Part shown: in pieces, positions 12,801 to 23,449 of the stretch
Numbering within the stretch: the first letter of the stretch is position 1
How the letters are laid out: each line of letters begins with the position of its first letter
NCBI RefSeq assembly: GCF_000002985.6
Contig: NC_003282.8
Location: 1,178,001 to 1,242,000 of the forward strand
Origin: Caenorhabditis elegans
Lineage: Eukaryota > Nematoda > Chromadorea > Rhabditida > Rhabditidae
Direction of reading: 5' to 3'
DNA: 64,000 nt
Notes under the pieces: model-generated
Told to the model about the DNA's origin: nothing
Database searches by the model: none
What the model saw: only the letters and a program-made list of their open reading frames with translations
Translations under genes and position numbers: made by a program

Positions 12801-14910
12801 TTTAGCGTTTTTGAAGTTTTTCAAGGCGAAAATCTCGATTTTCACCTGTTTTCGTCAGAAAATGTTGGTTTTTCCAAAAAAATCCTGTTTTTTTTTGCAG
12901 ATAATAGGCAATGAATACAGTTTGTACAAGGATTGGATGATTCGAGTGGGCACAGCAACCCAAGGGACAACTGTCAAAGGAGTTGTCGTCGAAATTGAGT
13001 ACGATCCGTCGATTATTGTGATTCAGTGCAAGGATATGATGATCGAATTCGTGAAAAGCGTCTTCAATAAATATGTACGGGATTTTTGCGCGGCGAAAAT
13101 TACAGACAAATGCAGAAAAATGGAAAAAAACGCACAATTTTCACGGAAAAATGACGTTTTTGAGATTTTCGGGTTACTGTAGCCCCAGTTGTTTGGCAAA
13201 CACCGGATCTTACGACAAATTGCAGAAAACGCATTTTTCGTGAAATTGGACGAAAAAACTGGAAATTTTCGAGTTAATTTTGAAGAAAAAACTAGTTTTC
13301 ACCAAGAAAACTGCAATTTTGCACAAAAATTTGGTTACGGTAGCCCCGTTTCTGTGCAAACACAAATAGGGGCACCAAATCTTACGACAAATTGCAGAAA
13401 ACTTGAAAACTTTGTCAGAAACGCAGCGCTTTCAGCGCAAAATATCACATTTTCATTAGGCTAAGCGTAAAAATTAGCGGTTTTCTGCAATTTGTCGTCA
13501 GATTTGGTGTTTCGGCGCCGTGTTTGCACAGAATTGGAGCTACCGTAGCCCGGAGCTTGAAAAAAAATCGTTTTTAAGCTGATTTTTTAGCTAAAAACTA
13601 GAAATTCACATCAACAATTGCTATTTTCCGTTTTTTCCAAATCTGAAAATTGCAATTTCCGGGTTACTGTAGCCCCAGTTGTTTGGCAAACACCGGATCT
13701 TACGACAAATTGCAGAAATCTTGAAGCTTTTGCCAGAAACGAAGATTTTAGTGTAAAAATCAGATTTTTCTGCAATTTGGCGTCAAATTTGGCGCCTGGG
13801 AGCGATGCTTCTTGCACAAAGTTGAGGCTACCGTAGCCCCGAGCTTGAAAAATTCTGATTTTTAGCTCAAAAACTGAAGTTTGAATTCAATCAAATTCGC
13901 ACTTTTCAGTTTAAAATATGAAATTTTTTTGCAATTTCTGGGTTACTGTAGCCCCAATTCTGTGCAAACACCGCTCCCTGGCACCGGATCTTCCGACAAA
14001 TTGCAGAAAACTCGAAAATTTCGCGAATTTTCTGCAATTTGTCGTCAAATTCTGTGTATAGGCACGCCGCTACAGTAATCAAAAATTCGAAGTTTGAAAA
14101 TTTTTGCAGTTCACCCGCATTTTTTACACAAAAATTCAAATTTTGCAACCTATTTTACAGCAAAATGCAGAAAAATCGATTTTTCATGGTGTTTGCACAC
14201 ACAAATGAGGCTACAGTAACCCGAATTTTTACAAAATTGGCATTTTCTTGGTGAAAAATGGTTTTTTCTATGAAATTAACTCGAAATTTGTCAATTTTGG
14301 CTACGGTAGCCCCGATTGTGTGCAAACACCGCGCCCAGACATCAGATTTTACGACAAATTGCAGAAACTTTGGCGAAAGCTTCATTTTCGATAAAAATTT
14401 GCTGAAAAGTTCCAAATTTCACAGTTTTTTAAGACAATTCATTGATTTTCTCGGTATTATAGCCGAAAAATTGGTACTTTCTGCAATTTGCCGTCAGATT
14501 CGGTGTATCTAAATCCGAAATTGTCGATTTTTGAGCAAAAATGTTAAAATTGCCATTTTGGGGAAATAAATTTCGAATTTTCAACAAAAAATCAATTTTT
14601 CCCCGAAAAAAAAACAGAAAAAAAACAAAAATCGAAGTTTTCTAGGTTACGGTAGCTCCCATACACCGAATCGTACGACAAAATGCAGAAGAATCGTATT
14701 TTTCTGCAATTTCTCGTCAGATTCGGTGTTTGCACACAATCGAGGCTACAGTAACCCGAAAATTTTATTAAAAATTCAATTTTTCCCAATTTTCAGCACG
14801 AAACCCTGCCGGAAATCTTCAAAATCACTGAAAAACCGGAAAGTTACACTGCGCTCGACACCATGTGGCAATATCTCGGAATCGCGACAAAATTACGCAA
14901 AAAAACTTGA
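9817..14910 (+). CDS. mdt-20: Mediator complex subunit 20 (MED20)
   Basis: MED20 belongs to the head module of Mediator, the nuclear coactivator between transcription factors and RNA polymerase II. Four exons join in phase: 9817-10012, 11245-11357, 12901-13074 and 14797-14910, giving about 198 residues (human MED20 has 212). The N-terminus [20 protein letters not shown] matches the family start [19 protein letters not shown] corresponds to the MHNSEYPLSCFAL strand, and [12 protein letters not shown] plus [20 protein letters not shown] correspond to the central beta strands. A TTTTCCAG acceptor about 18 bp before the ATG may be a trans-splice site. Introns are packed with inverted repeats, including a 795-bp palindromic element and two interleaved inverted duplications. 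The stop is 165 bp upstream of spl-3, so the two genes probably share an operon. From memory this is Y104H12D.1. Confidence 0.93.
10076..10870. mobile_element. Long palindromic non-autonomous element, copy 1
   Basis: A near-perfect palindrome in mdt-20 intron 1, with arms of about 390 bp and a short central loop near 10470. The ends are CACTGCAACTTTTT and its complement, and it is flanked by AAAAA on both sides, consistent with a 5-bp target duplication. The arms contain CGGCCATGGCCTAGAAACC-type sequence and a piece ending in TTTTTTGCAG that resembles a splice acceptor. Short reading frames in the arms mirror each other and are not genes. Confidence 0.85.
12037..12803 (+). repeat. Left arm of inverted duplication B, with antisense copy of mdt-20 exon 4
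   Basis: Reverse complement of about 14079-14850. The match runs through intron sequence and into the last mdt-20 exon: CCGGCAGGGTTTCGTGCTG at about 12070 is the complement of the exon 4 start. About 55-70 bases of coding exon 4 are therefore present in antisense within intron 2. Confidence 0.85.
13165..13665 (-). repeat. Right arm of inverted duplication A
   Basis: Reverse complement of about 9298-9796, in mdt-20 intron 3 and beginning about 90 bp after exon 3. It lies between the arms of duplication B, so the two hairpins are interleaved rather than nested. Confidence 0.75.
14079..14850 (-). repeat. Right arm of inverted duplication B
   Basis: Mate of about 12037-12803. It covers the 3' part of mdt-20 intron 3, the exon 4 acceptor and the first ~55 bases of exon 4. 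Landmarks include TGCGGGTGAACTGC (complement) and CTCGGTATTATAGCCG. Confidence 0.85.
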
Positions 14911-15030
14911 TTTTATCGATTTTTTCACTGAATATTACCTAAAATCTCACTTATTATATGAAATTTAACTTATTTTTTTTCTTGAAAATTTGGATTTTTC
15001 TCGATTTTTATCGTTTTTACAACGATTTTA

Positions 15031-15075
15031 TACCTTTTTGCCAATTTTTCAGCTTTTTTTTCAGAATTTTTGCAG
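15031..15075 (+). promoter_or_regulatory. Operon junction: Ur-type element and trans-splice acceptor
   Basis: TACCTT at 15031-15036 followed by T's fits the UAYYUU Ur element that marks SL2 trans-splicing in nematode operons. It lies about 40 bases before TTTTTGCAG, which ends at 15075 immediately before the spl-3 ATG. The intercistronic gap is 165 bp, within the usual range for worm operons. Use of SL2 is an inference. Confidence 0.6.
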
Positions 15076-18000
15076 ATGGGCGTCGCATTTGACAGCTCGG
15101 ATCGAGATTTGAGCTTTCGAATTGCTCTCGAATATTTCGACGATTTGCGGATCCTTTTTAATGCGAAATGCTCCGGATTGGAGCCTTGGCAGGTGAAAAT
15201 TCGAGTTTTTCGACGACTGAAAAACCACAAAAAACTCTGAATTCGGGTTACGGTAGCTTAGTTTTAGTGCAAACACCAAAACTGACGACAAAATGCAGAA
15301 AAATCTGTTTTTCTGCATTTTGTCGTAAGATTCGGTGTATGTGGGAGGTACAGAGTACCCAGGAAATTTAAATTTTCGCAGTTTTCAATTTTTTTTCAGG
15401 CGAAAAATTGATTTTTGAGTCGGAAATTCAATTTTTCGCCTTAAAAAACCCGAAAAACGTGTGTGAATTTGGGTTACGGTAGCTCGATTTCAGTGCAAAC
15501 ACTGAATCTGACGACAAAATGCAGAAAAATCCCATTTTTCTGCAATTTGTCGTAAAATCCGGTACATTGGCGGTGTGCTTGCTCAAAATCGGAGTAACTG
15601 TGCATGGAAACCCGCACTGTTTGTGGAATTTCCGCCGAAAATCAAAGTTTTAGGTTACGGTACGGCACCAATACACCAAATCTTACGACAAATTGCAGAA
15701 ACTTTCGATTGAAGTAAAAACTGCCTAATTTTCGCGATTTTTTTAACGGAAAAAATCAAAAACTTTGCCTAAAAACTCGAAAAAACCCTAAATTTTCTCA
15801 TTTTTCACCCCAAAATGTTTGCAGATTGTCTCCTACGCAATTTCCCTATGCTTCCTGATCGCCTACATCAAACGAATGACCCGATCTAATGAGCCGCCAC
15901 TTGTTCAGATCAGAAAATCGATATTCTCATTCCTTCGATCACTTCCGTGGGTCCGCCGAAAGTTGGAAGCTGATTTGGCGAAAGCTCAGGCTGAAATTGA
16001 GGATGAAGTTCATCAGAGTGATCATGTACGTCGAAATCAGCGCGAAAAATCATCGATTTTTATGTATAACACGCATCCGCCGGCACCGAATCTGACGACA
16101 AAATGCAGAAAATCCGATTTTTCGTCAATTTTTGGTTACTGTAGCCTCAAAGCAGCAACTCTGGCATTGAATTTCACGACAAATTGCAGAAATTTCAATT
16201 TTTCTGCGATTCGTCGTGGAATTCAGTGTTTGCACAGTTTTGGCGATACAGTAATCAGTAAATCCGATTTTTGTCATTTTTTGGTTTCTGCAGCTCGATT
16301 TTCCTGCAAAAACCGCAACTAAACACCGGATTTCACGCCAAAATGCAGAAATTTCGATTTTTCTGCATTTTGTCGTAAGATTCGGTGTTTGCACAGATTT
16401 GGCGATACAGTAGCCAGAAAATCCGATTTTTTGTCATTTTTTGGTTTCTGCAGCTCGATTTTTCCACAAACACAGCACCGGGACATCGAATTTCACGAAA
16501 AATTGCAGTAAATGTCGATTTTTTGTCAAAAATACCGAGAAAATCAATAAATTGTCTGGAAAACGGTGAAAATTTTGAACTTTTCAGCACAAGTTTTCAA
16601 AATTTCCTTCGAAAATGAAGCTTTTGCCGAATTTTCTGCAATTTGTCGTAAGATCTGGTGCCGGGGCGCGGTGTTTGCACACAATCGGGGCTACCGTACC
16701 CGAAATTGGCGCATTTTGTGAAAAACTGACAACAATTTTCGAGTTAATTTTATAGAAAACAACTATTTTTCACAAAGAAAATGTCAATGTTGTAAAAAAA
16801 AATGGGTTACTGTAGCCTCATTTGGGTGCAAACAGCACACTAAATTGACGTAAAAATGCAGAAAACTCGATTTTGCGGGGAAATTGTTGTTACTGTAGCT
16901 CGATTTTTCCGCAAACACCGCACCCAGGCACCGAATCTTACGACAAATTGCAGAAAACACTGGTTTTCTGCATTTTGTCGTAAGATCCGGTGTTTGCACA
17001 GTTTTGGCGCTACAGTAACCAGGAAATTCGCAATTTCTATAAAAAAAAACAGCGAAAAAGCTGAAAATTTAGCGTTTTCGGACGAAAAAAAAAGAGAAAG
17101 TTTTCCAAATTTCCAGATGCGAGAATTCTATAAATTCCTACCCGAACGATGTATGGATACAGAGGAAATTCTCGCCGACGGTCGACGTTATGCAATGATG
17201 GGAGAAAGAAGATATATGCAACATTATGATCCACAGACTCGGGAAGAGGACATGAAATTGTCGGCTAAGGTGGCTTTTTTGGCCGGAAAAATCACGATTT
17301 TAGGCCAAAAACTGGGCTTTTGCAGGCCGAAATTGAATTTTTTGGCCTAAAAATCCAGGATTTGACCTTACAAACCGGAGAAAAAAAATTTATTGGAAAA
17401 GTGTGTGTGATTTTTGGCAAAAATAAAATTGAAATTTTCAGTCGAAAAACATGGAGAAAAGCCAAATTTTAATCCTAAAATCGCTTTTTTCACATTAAAA
17501 TTCAAAAACCCCAAGAATTCGGCTCTGAAATCGAATGTTTAGATTGAAAACCTCTGAAAATTCCGATTTTTTTAAATTCTTTGTCTGAAAAATTGAGTTT
17601 TCACAGAAAAAACAAGAAAAAACCCGAAAAATAGCATTTTAGAGTTAAATATGCAATTTTTTGCCTAAAAATCCAAAATTTGCCACTGAAATCTACCGAA
17701 AAAAGTTGAAAATAATGAATTTCTTTCGAAAATTTCAATATTCAACACAAAAAATTTGAAATTTTCAGTTGAAAATGTCATTTTTAGCCATTTTCATCGA
17801 ATTTTAAGTTTTTAAAGTGTTTTTTCAACAAAACAAATCCAAAATTCCCTGGAAAAATATCGATTTTTTTGCAGCTCTTCGACCTCTTCGCTCACACGGA
17901 CCCCCACCGATCCGACGCTTTTCCCGGAGTTCGTAAAATGGAGGCAGAAATTCTGAAAATGACTTGTGCAATGTTTCACGGAGGCAAAGATTCGTGTGGA

Positions 18001-21000
18001 GTTGTGGCAGGCGGTGGAACCGAGGCCTTGATGCTTGCCTGCCTTGCCTACCGTAACCGTAGCCGAGCTCGTGGAGAGTGGAGAGCCGAGATTGTTGCTC
18101 CGTCGACTGCTCATCCGGCATTGGATAAAGCTGCCGCGTTTTTTGATATGACTATTAAGAGAATTCAGGTAGAATTCGTAGAGTCAACAAAAAAAAACCC
18201 CCCGAAAAAAACATAAAATTAAAAAAAAATCGAAAACCGAGCCTGATAAGTTTGATTTCAGCTCAAAAACTAGATATTTGCACTGCAACTTTTTCCTCAC
18301 GAGGGACGAGGAAAAGTGGTTTCTAGGCCATGGCCGAGGGGCCGACAAGTTTCAGCGGCCATTTATCTTGCTTTGTTTTCCGCCTGTTTTCTTTCGTTTT
18401 TCATCGATTTTTTTCGTTTTATCTTAATAAAACTGATAAATAAATATTTTTTGCAGATGCTAAAACAATTTCCAAGTAAAAAAATTATGTATTCAGTGGG
18501 CAAGCAGCGGTGAAAGTGGTCAATGCAATATGATGGATTACGGGAATACAAAACCTAAGCTTTTTCTGAAACATGATACATATGATGCTTAAATGCTGAA
18601 ATTACCTGATTTTCATAACGAGACCGCTGAAAAAGTTTTGAGGTTTTCAAAATTCAACTTTTTTGGTGAAAAAGTCGAGATTTTCGCACAAAAAGTTGAA
18701 TTTTGAAAACCTCAAAACTTTTTCAGCGGTCTCGTTATGAAAATCAGGTAATTTCAGCATCTAAGCATCATATGTATCATGTTTCAGAAAAAGCTTAGGT
18801 TTTGTATTCCCGTAATCCATCATATTGCATTGACCACTTTCACCGCTGCTTGCCCACTGAATACATAATTTTTTTACTTGGAAATTGTTTTAGCATCTGC
18901 AAAAAATATTTATTTATCAGTTTTATTAAGATAAAACGAAAAAAATCGATGAAAAACGAAAGAAAACAGGCGGAAAACAAAGCAAGATAAATGGCCGCTG
19001 AAACTTGTCGGCCCCTCGGCCATGGCCTAGAAACCACTTTTCCTCGTCCCTCTGAGGAAAAAGTTGCAGTGATTTGACTTCAAAATTCGCAATTTTCAGT
19101 CAAAAAGTCTGAAGTTTCATTGCAATTTCTGGGTTACTGTAGCTCCGTTTCTGTGCAAACACTGCTCCCAAACACCAGATCTTACGCCAAATTACAGAAA
19201 ACTTGAAAATTTTCCGTTTTTTCTGCATTTTGTCGTCAAATTCGGTGTGTTTAGACACGCCACTAAAATCGGAATTTGCGAATTTTTTTCAGTGAGCCGC
19301 GGCTTTTTTTTAAACAAAATTCAAATTTTGCAACCTATTTTACGACAAAATGCAGAAAAATAGATTTTTCATGGTGTTTGCACACACAAATGAGGCTACA
19401 GTAACCCGAATTTTTACAAAATTGGCATTTTCCTCATGAAAAATGGGTTTTTCTTTAAAATTAACTCGAAAATTGCCAATTTCGCCTACAGTAGTCCCGA
19501 TTGTGTACAAACACCGCGCCAAGGCACCAGATCTTACGACAAATTGCAGAAAAAATCAAATTTTCTGCAATTTGTCGTAAAATCGGGTGCAAAATGTTCA
19601 ATTTTTGAGAGAATTTAAGCTTTTTTAGCTGAAAAATTGAAAAATTCATGTGAAAATTAGTGAAAATTGCACCAGAAAACCGAATTTTGGAAAACATTTT
19701 AATTTCGGGTTACTGTAGCCACACTGAATCTTACGACAAAATTCACAAAAATCTAATTTTTCTAAAAATGTGTCGTAAGATCTAGTGTTTACACAGAATC
19801 GGTGCTACAGTAACCCGAATTTTTACGAAAATGGCACATTCTCTTGGTGAAAAATGGCGATTTTTGTGCGAAAAAACCAAATTTTTTTGAAAATTAACTC
19901 GAAAATTGTCCATTTTCCTCCTCATTCCAGGTGTCGGAGACGGACGATCGTGCCAACGTTGGAGCCATGAAGCGAGCCATTGGACCCCGTACTTGTATGA
20001 TAATTGCAAGTGCTCCAAATCATATCACCGGAACAGTTGACCCAATTGAAAAGCTCGCCAAGTTGGCTCAACGATATCATATTCCACTCCACGTGGATTG
20101 TACTCTCGGTGGATTCGTGTTGCCTTTTATGGAATACGCCGACTATTCGGTGCCTGCTTTCGATTTTCGCCTGCCTGGAGTCACGTCGATTTCAGCTGAT
20201 CTGCATAGGGTTAGGGATTTTAGTGAAAATTTGGATTTTGGCGCGGGAAAAATTAACCGAAAATTGATAAAACTATCGAAAAATTCAGTGAAAAAAATTT
20301 TTTTTCTCATTTTTCTTTTTTCTAGTAAAAAATTCGAATTTAGCTCACTGAGCGCATTCATTTAAGTATAAACATGGCCTATTTTGCTTGAATTTGAAAA
20401 AAGTTGGGTCTCGCCACGAAAACCCCTGGGTTACCCGTAGTTTTCGTGGTGGGACTCAATGTTGCTCAGATTGGAGCAAAGTTGGTCATGATTATACTTA
20501 AATTGACGCTCGTGTGAGCCGGCGAGCACAGATTTAATACAAAAATCAGAATAAAATAAATAATGAAATAAAAATTTTGTTTTAAAAAATCCTTGAAAAC
20601 CAAATTTTTGCATTTATCCGATCAAAAATCAAAAATCATTGGTTCTACAACTTGAGAAATTTCGAAAATTTGTGGAAAAATATCCTGAAATGCCGTTTTT
20701 CCTAAAACAACTGAATTTTTGGAAAAAAAAACCCCAAAACTAGTCAGAAAATGGAAAAAAAAGCGTTCAGTTTTGGCGTTTTTCGCGTACAACTGTGATT
20801 TTCAACGGTTTTTCGTGGACAAATCTCGAAAATTACAAAATTAGGTCTGAAAATTTGAAATTTCTGACATTTTAGAGAAATTTCCGTATCCAAAAAAAAC
20901 CTCAAATTTTCCAGTATGGCCAATGCCCAGGCCGCCTATCAGTCCTGATGTACCGTGAGCCTGACACATAGGCATCCTTGCCTACCTGCCTAGGTACTAA

Positions 21001-23449
21001 CAGGCCTATCTACCGGTCTACCTGCCTACCTACTTTTCTGTCTGGCTATATTCACTGCCCAATCTTTTTGCTTGCCTACTGTAGTACCTACCTACACATC
21101 CAGCAATGATCTAAATGCCTAAGCCTATCGGTTCGAAATGTGGTAGGTAGTACACTTGCCTTGCTGCATACCTGCCTAGGTACAAGTGCACTACCTATCA
21201 CATTTTAAGCCGATGGGCAGAGGCATTTCGATCATTTTCGGATGTAGGTAGGCACTAAAGTAGACAGGCAAAAAGACTGGGTAGTCAATATAGCCAGACA
21301 GAAAAGTAGGTAGACAGGTAGGTAGGCAGGCAGGTCTGCAAATACCTAGGCAGGTATGCAACTAGGCAAGGATGCCTATGTGTCTCAAGCAACGAAGATT
21401 TCAAAGAATCTATGTTTCAGCAACTGCGACAAGGAAAATTTGACGAAATAATTTCAGATTTTAGCAAAATTTGGCTCTTTTTTTTCGAAATGTTTTGAAA
21501 AGTCTATTGTTCAAAAATAGATTATTTCCAGTATGGCCAATGCCCAGGCCGCCTATCAGTCCTGATGTACCGTGAGCCTGCGTTCCTCCGTCACCAGTTC
21601 TTCACCAACTCAGAATGGCCTGGCGGTTGCTACGCGACACCGACAATGTCCGGTGGACGGGATGGTGGAGCTGTGGCGACTGCGTGGGCTATGATGCTTC
21701 GAAAAGGACGAGATGGATACATCAACGCGGCTCAACGGATCATTGAGGCGACCCGGCAGCTCGCCTACCGCCTACAAGGCCTTGATGGGGTCTCGTTGAG
21801 GGGCTCCGCTGATCTGTGTGTGGTGGCGTTCACGACGAGCGAAGTTAATGTGTACAATTTGGTGGATGTTATGGTGCAAAAGGTATCGCCTGCCTGCCTG
21901 CCTACATGAGCGCCTACCACGCCTACTTCGGGCATGCCTATCTCGGACCTGTATAGTTAATTGCTTGCCTACCTACCCACCTGCCGATTTTATATTTACC
22001 TACCCACTAGCGTACCTACTTGCCTACCTACTAAAGCGTACCTGCCTTCCTACCAGCTTGCCTGTCTACCTACCCGCCTGCCTTTTTCACGCCTATACCG
22101 TGCATGTCTACCTTATTCCTGCATATTTTCCTGCTTGCCTGCCTAGGTCTCTGGGCGCTTACCTCTCGCCTATCTATGCGTCTATCGCCTACCTACGTGC
22201 CTATTTCATTCCTACAAGCATAGTCTGCCTAGATGCCTACGTGCCCCCCCCCCCGTAGTTACCTACCTGCCTAGTGCACCTACCTACCGACTTTGGTCAA
22301 AACTGGTAGGCAGGTACTACCCAACCCCATATATGCCTACCTGTAGGCATCAGGTAGGCGTAGGCGGCCCCCTGCTATTTCCCGATTTTCAGGGTTGGCA
22401 CGTGGATCCACTGCTTTCGCCAGCTGCCGCCCGTGTACCGATCTCACTTTCAATGTGTGAAGAGGGAGTTTTGGATCATTTCCTGGAGGATTTGGAAATG
22501 GCGATTTGCAATTTGAAGTGATTTTCGCTAATTTTTCGTTAATTTAGGGATAAATTCAAATTTGCAGGTCAATGGAGCCTGCTGAGAAGCTCGGAACCAC
22601 CGCATCGTTCTACCAAATGCTCCAGAAAGTCAATGATAAAACGCTCGTCGACGAGCTTTCACTGATCCGCCTCGCCGCCCATTATAGTATTCCACCGCCT
22701 GCCGAGAGAAGAAGTTTGAGGTGCTGAAAATCGGATTCAGCTCACTGAGAGCTTTCATTTAAGTATAATCATGACCTATTTTGCTTGAAAATGAAAAAGT
22801 TGGGTCCCGCCGCGAAAACCCCTGGGCTACTGTAGTTTTCGCGTCGGGACCCAACTTTTCTCAAATTAGAGCAAAATAGGCCATTATTATACTTAAATTG
22901 AAGCTCCTGAGCAGGCGAACACAAATATAATAATAAAATCTACCAAAAAATTGATTTAAACATTTTTCGAAAAAAAAAAGAAAAAAAATTTCTACTTTTT
23001 TCAAAAATTGCCAAAATTATTTTTTTCAATTTTTAATAATATTTTAGAATTTAGCTCACATTCAGCATCAATTGAAGTATAATCATGACCTATTTTGCTC
23101 CAATTTGAGAAAAGTTGGGTCCCGCCACGAAAACCCCTGGGTTTCTGTAGTTTTCGTGGCGGGCCAACTTTTCTCAAATTAGAGCAAATTGGGTCATGTT
23201 TATACTCAAATTGAAGCTCTTTGCAAACCAAATATAAATTTTCTAACCAAAATCAGAAATTTTGGGTCTCGCCACGACTTTTTGTCAATTTTTTTTTTCA
23301 GAACTCTTTCCGTCGAAGGCCGTAAACTGAGCATGCTGGGCGCCACGGGAGATATGGGAAAGAAGCTCGAGGAGCTCCGACGTGGATTCCAGAAGGAGAA
23401 GGAGGCGAAGCAGGAAGCGTTAAAAAATGAGAATTCCGAGGAGAAATAA
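15076..23449 (+). CDS. spl-3: Sphingosine-1-phosphate lyase paralogue lacking the PLP lysine
   Basis: Nine exons join in phase: 15076-15192, 15825-16025, 17117-17269, 17875-18168, 19931-20209, 21532-21882, 22393-22517, 22568-22720 and 23302-23449, about 606 residues. S1P lyase is an ER-membrane PLP enzyme that cleaves sphingosine phosphate in the last step of sphingolipid breakdown. Family landmarks in order: an N-terminal membrane helix (IVSYAISLCFLIAYI), FPGVRKMEAEILKMTCAMF, GGGTEALMLA, IPLHVDCTLGGF and GVTSISADLHR-YGQCPGR. The last motif normally reads SADTHKYGYAPKG, with the Schiff-base lysine after His. Here exon 5 ends CAT AGG before a GT donor, so the residue is Arg, and the second family Lys is also changed. 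Activity as a lyase is therefore doubtful. The ATG follows directly on a trans-splice acceptor, downstream of mdt-20. AATAAA lies at 23877. From memory this is Y104H12D.3. Confidence 0.9.
18281..19071. mobile_element. Long palindromic non-autonomous element, copy 2
   Basis: Nearly identical to the element at 10076-10870, with the same CACTGCAACTTTTTCC ends, here in spl-3 intron 4. It is flanked by ATTTG on both sides, a second 5-bp target duplication. The high identity of the two copies, about 8 kb apart, suggests recent activity or gene conversion. Confidence 0.85.
20342..20520. repeat. Palindromic MITE-like repeat (GGGTCCCGCCACGAAAA family), single copy
   Basis: About 180 bp with ends TTAGCTCACTGAG / GCTCGTGTGAGC, inner TTTAAGTATAA and complement, and a centre of GGGTCTCGCCACGAAAAC against GTTTTCGTGGTGGGAC. 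It is the first of about 20 copies in this window. Confidence 0.8.
20909..20963 (+). pseudogene. Decoy 5' copy of spl-3 exon 6 (55 bp)
   Basis: TTCCAG plus the first 49 bases of spl-3 exon 6 occur here and again at 21526-21580 without a difference that I can see. Intron sequence upstream of the two copies is unrelated. This copy keeps a usable acceptor, but its frame runs into ACA TAG just after the duplicated part, so splicing to it would truncate the protein. Confidence 0.85.
20961..21386. mobile_element. Palindromic element rich in CCTACCTGCC, between duplicated exon pieces
   Basis: The ends are GACACATAGGCATCCTTGCC and its complement, with arms of about 200 bp in which CTGCCTAGGTA, TTTCTGTCTGGCTATAT and ATCGGNTNNAAATGTG-like blocks recur inverted. 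It starts exactly where the first copy of the spl-3 exon fragment ends. Confidence 0.75.
21885..22370. repeat. CCTACC/CTGCC-rich low-complexity tract
   Basis: spl-3 intron 6 consists almost wholly of variants of CTACCTGCCTAC, turning into the complementary strand (GGTAGGCAGGTA) near 22305-22360. The long open frames here are low-complexity artefacts. A run of nine or more C's lies at about 22243. Confidence 0.8.

Larger units (their letters stand above)
5164..19840. repeat. Dispersed fold-back family: GACAAAATGCAGAAA / TTCTGCATTTTGTCGT
   Basis: Dozens of short hairpins share a core of TTACGACAAAATGCAGAAA facing TTTCTGCATTTTGTCGTAA, usually followed by a G-GTGTTTGCAC block and flanked by GGTTACTGTAGCC or its complement. 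Clear examples lie at 5190-5300, 5475-5535, 5605-5680, 5840-5915, 7205-7380, 11395-11510, 11640-11725, 11965-12020, 15270-15345, 15500-15565, 16325-16390, 16935-16995 and 19525-19590. Copies sit only in introns and spacers of the first three genes and stop abruptly before 20 kb. A related motif without the core recurs at 55.95-56.6 kb. This is a non-autonomous repeat family; I cannot give its database name. Confidence 0.8.

Noticed and set aside
21818..22258. 146-codon Leu/Pro/Tyr-rich frame after spl-3 exon 6
   Set aside because: Read-through of a good donor site into a CCTACC-type low-complexity intron.
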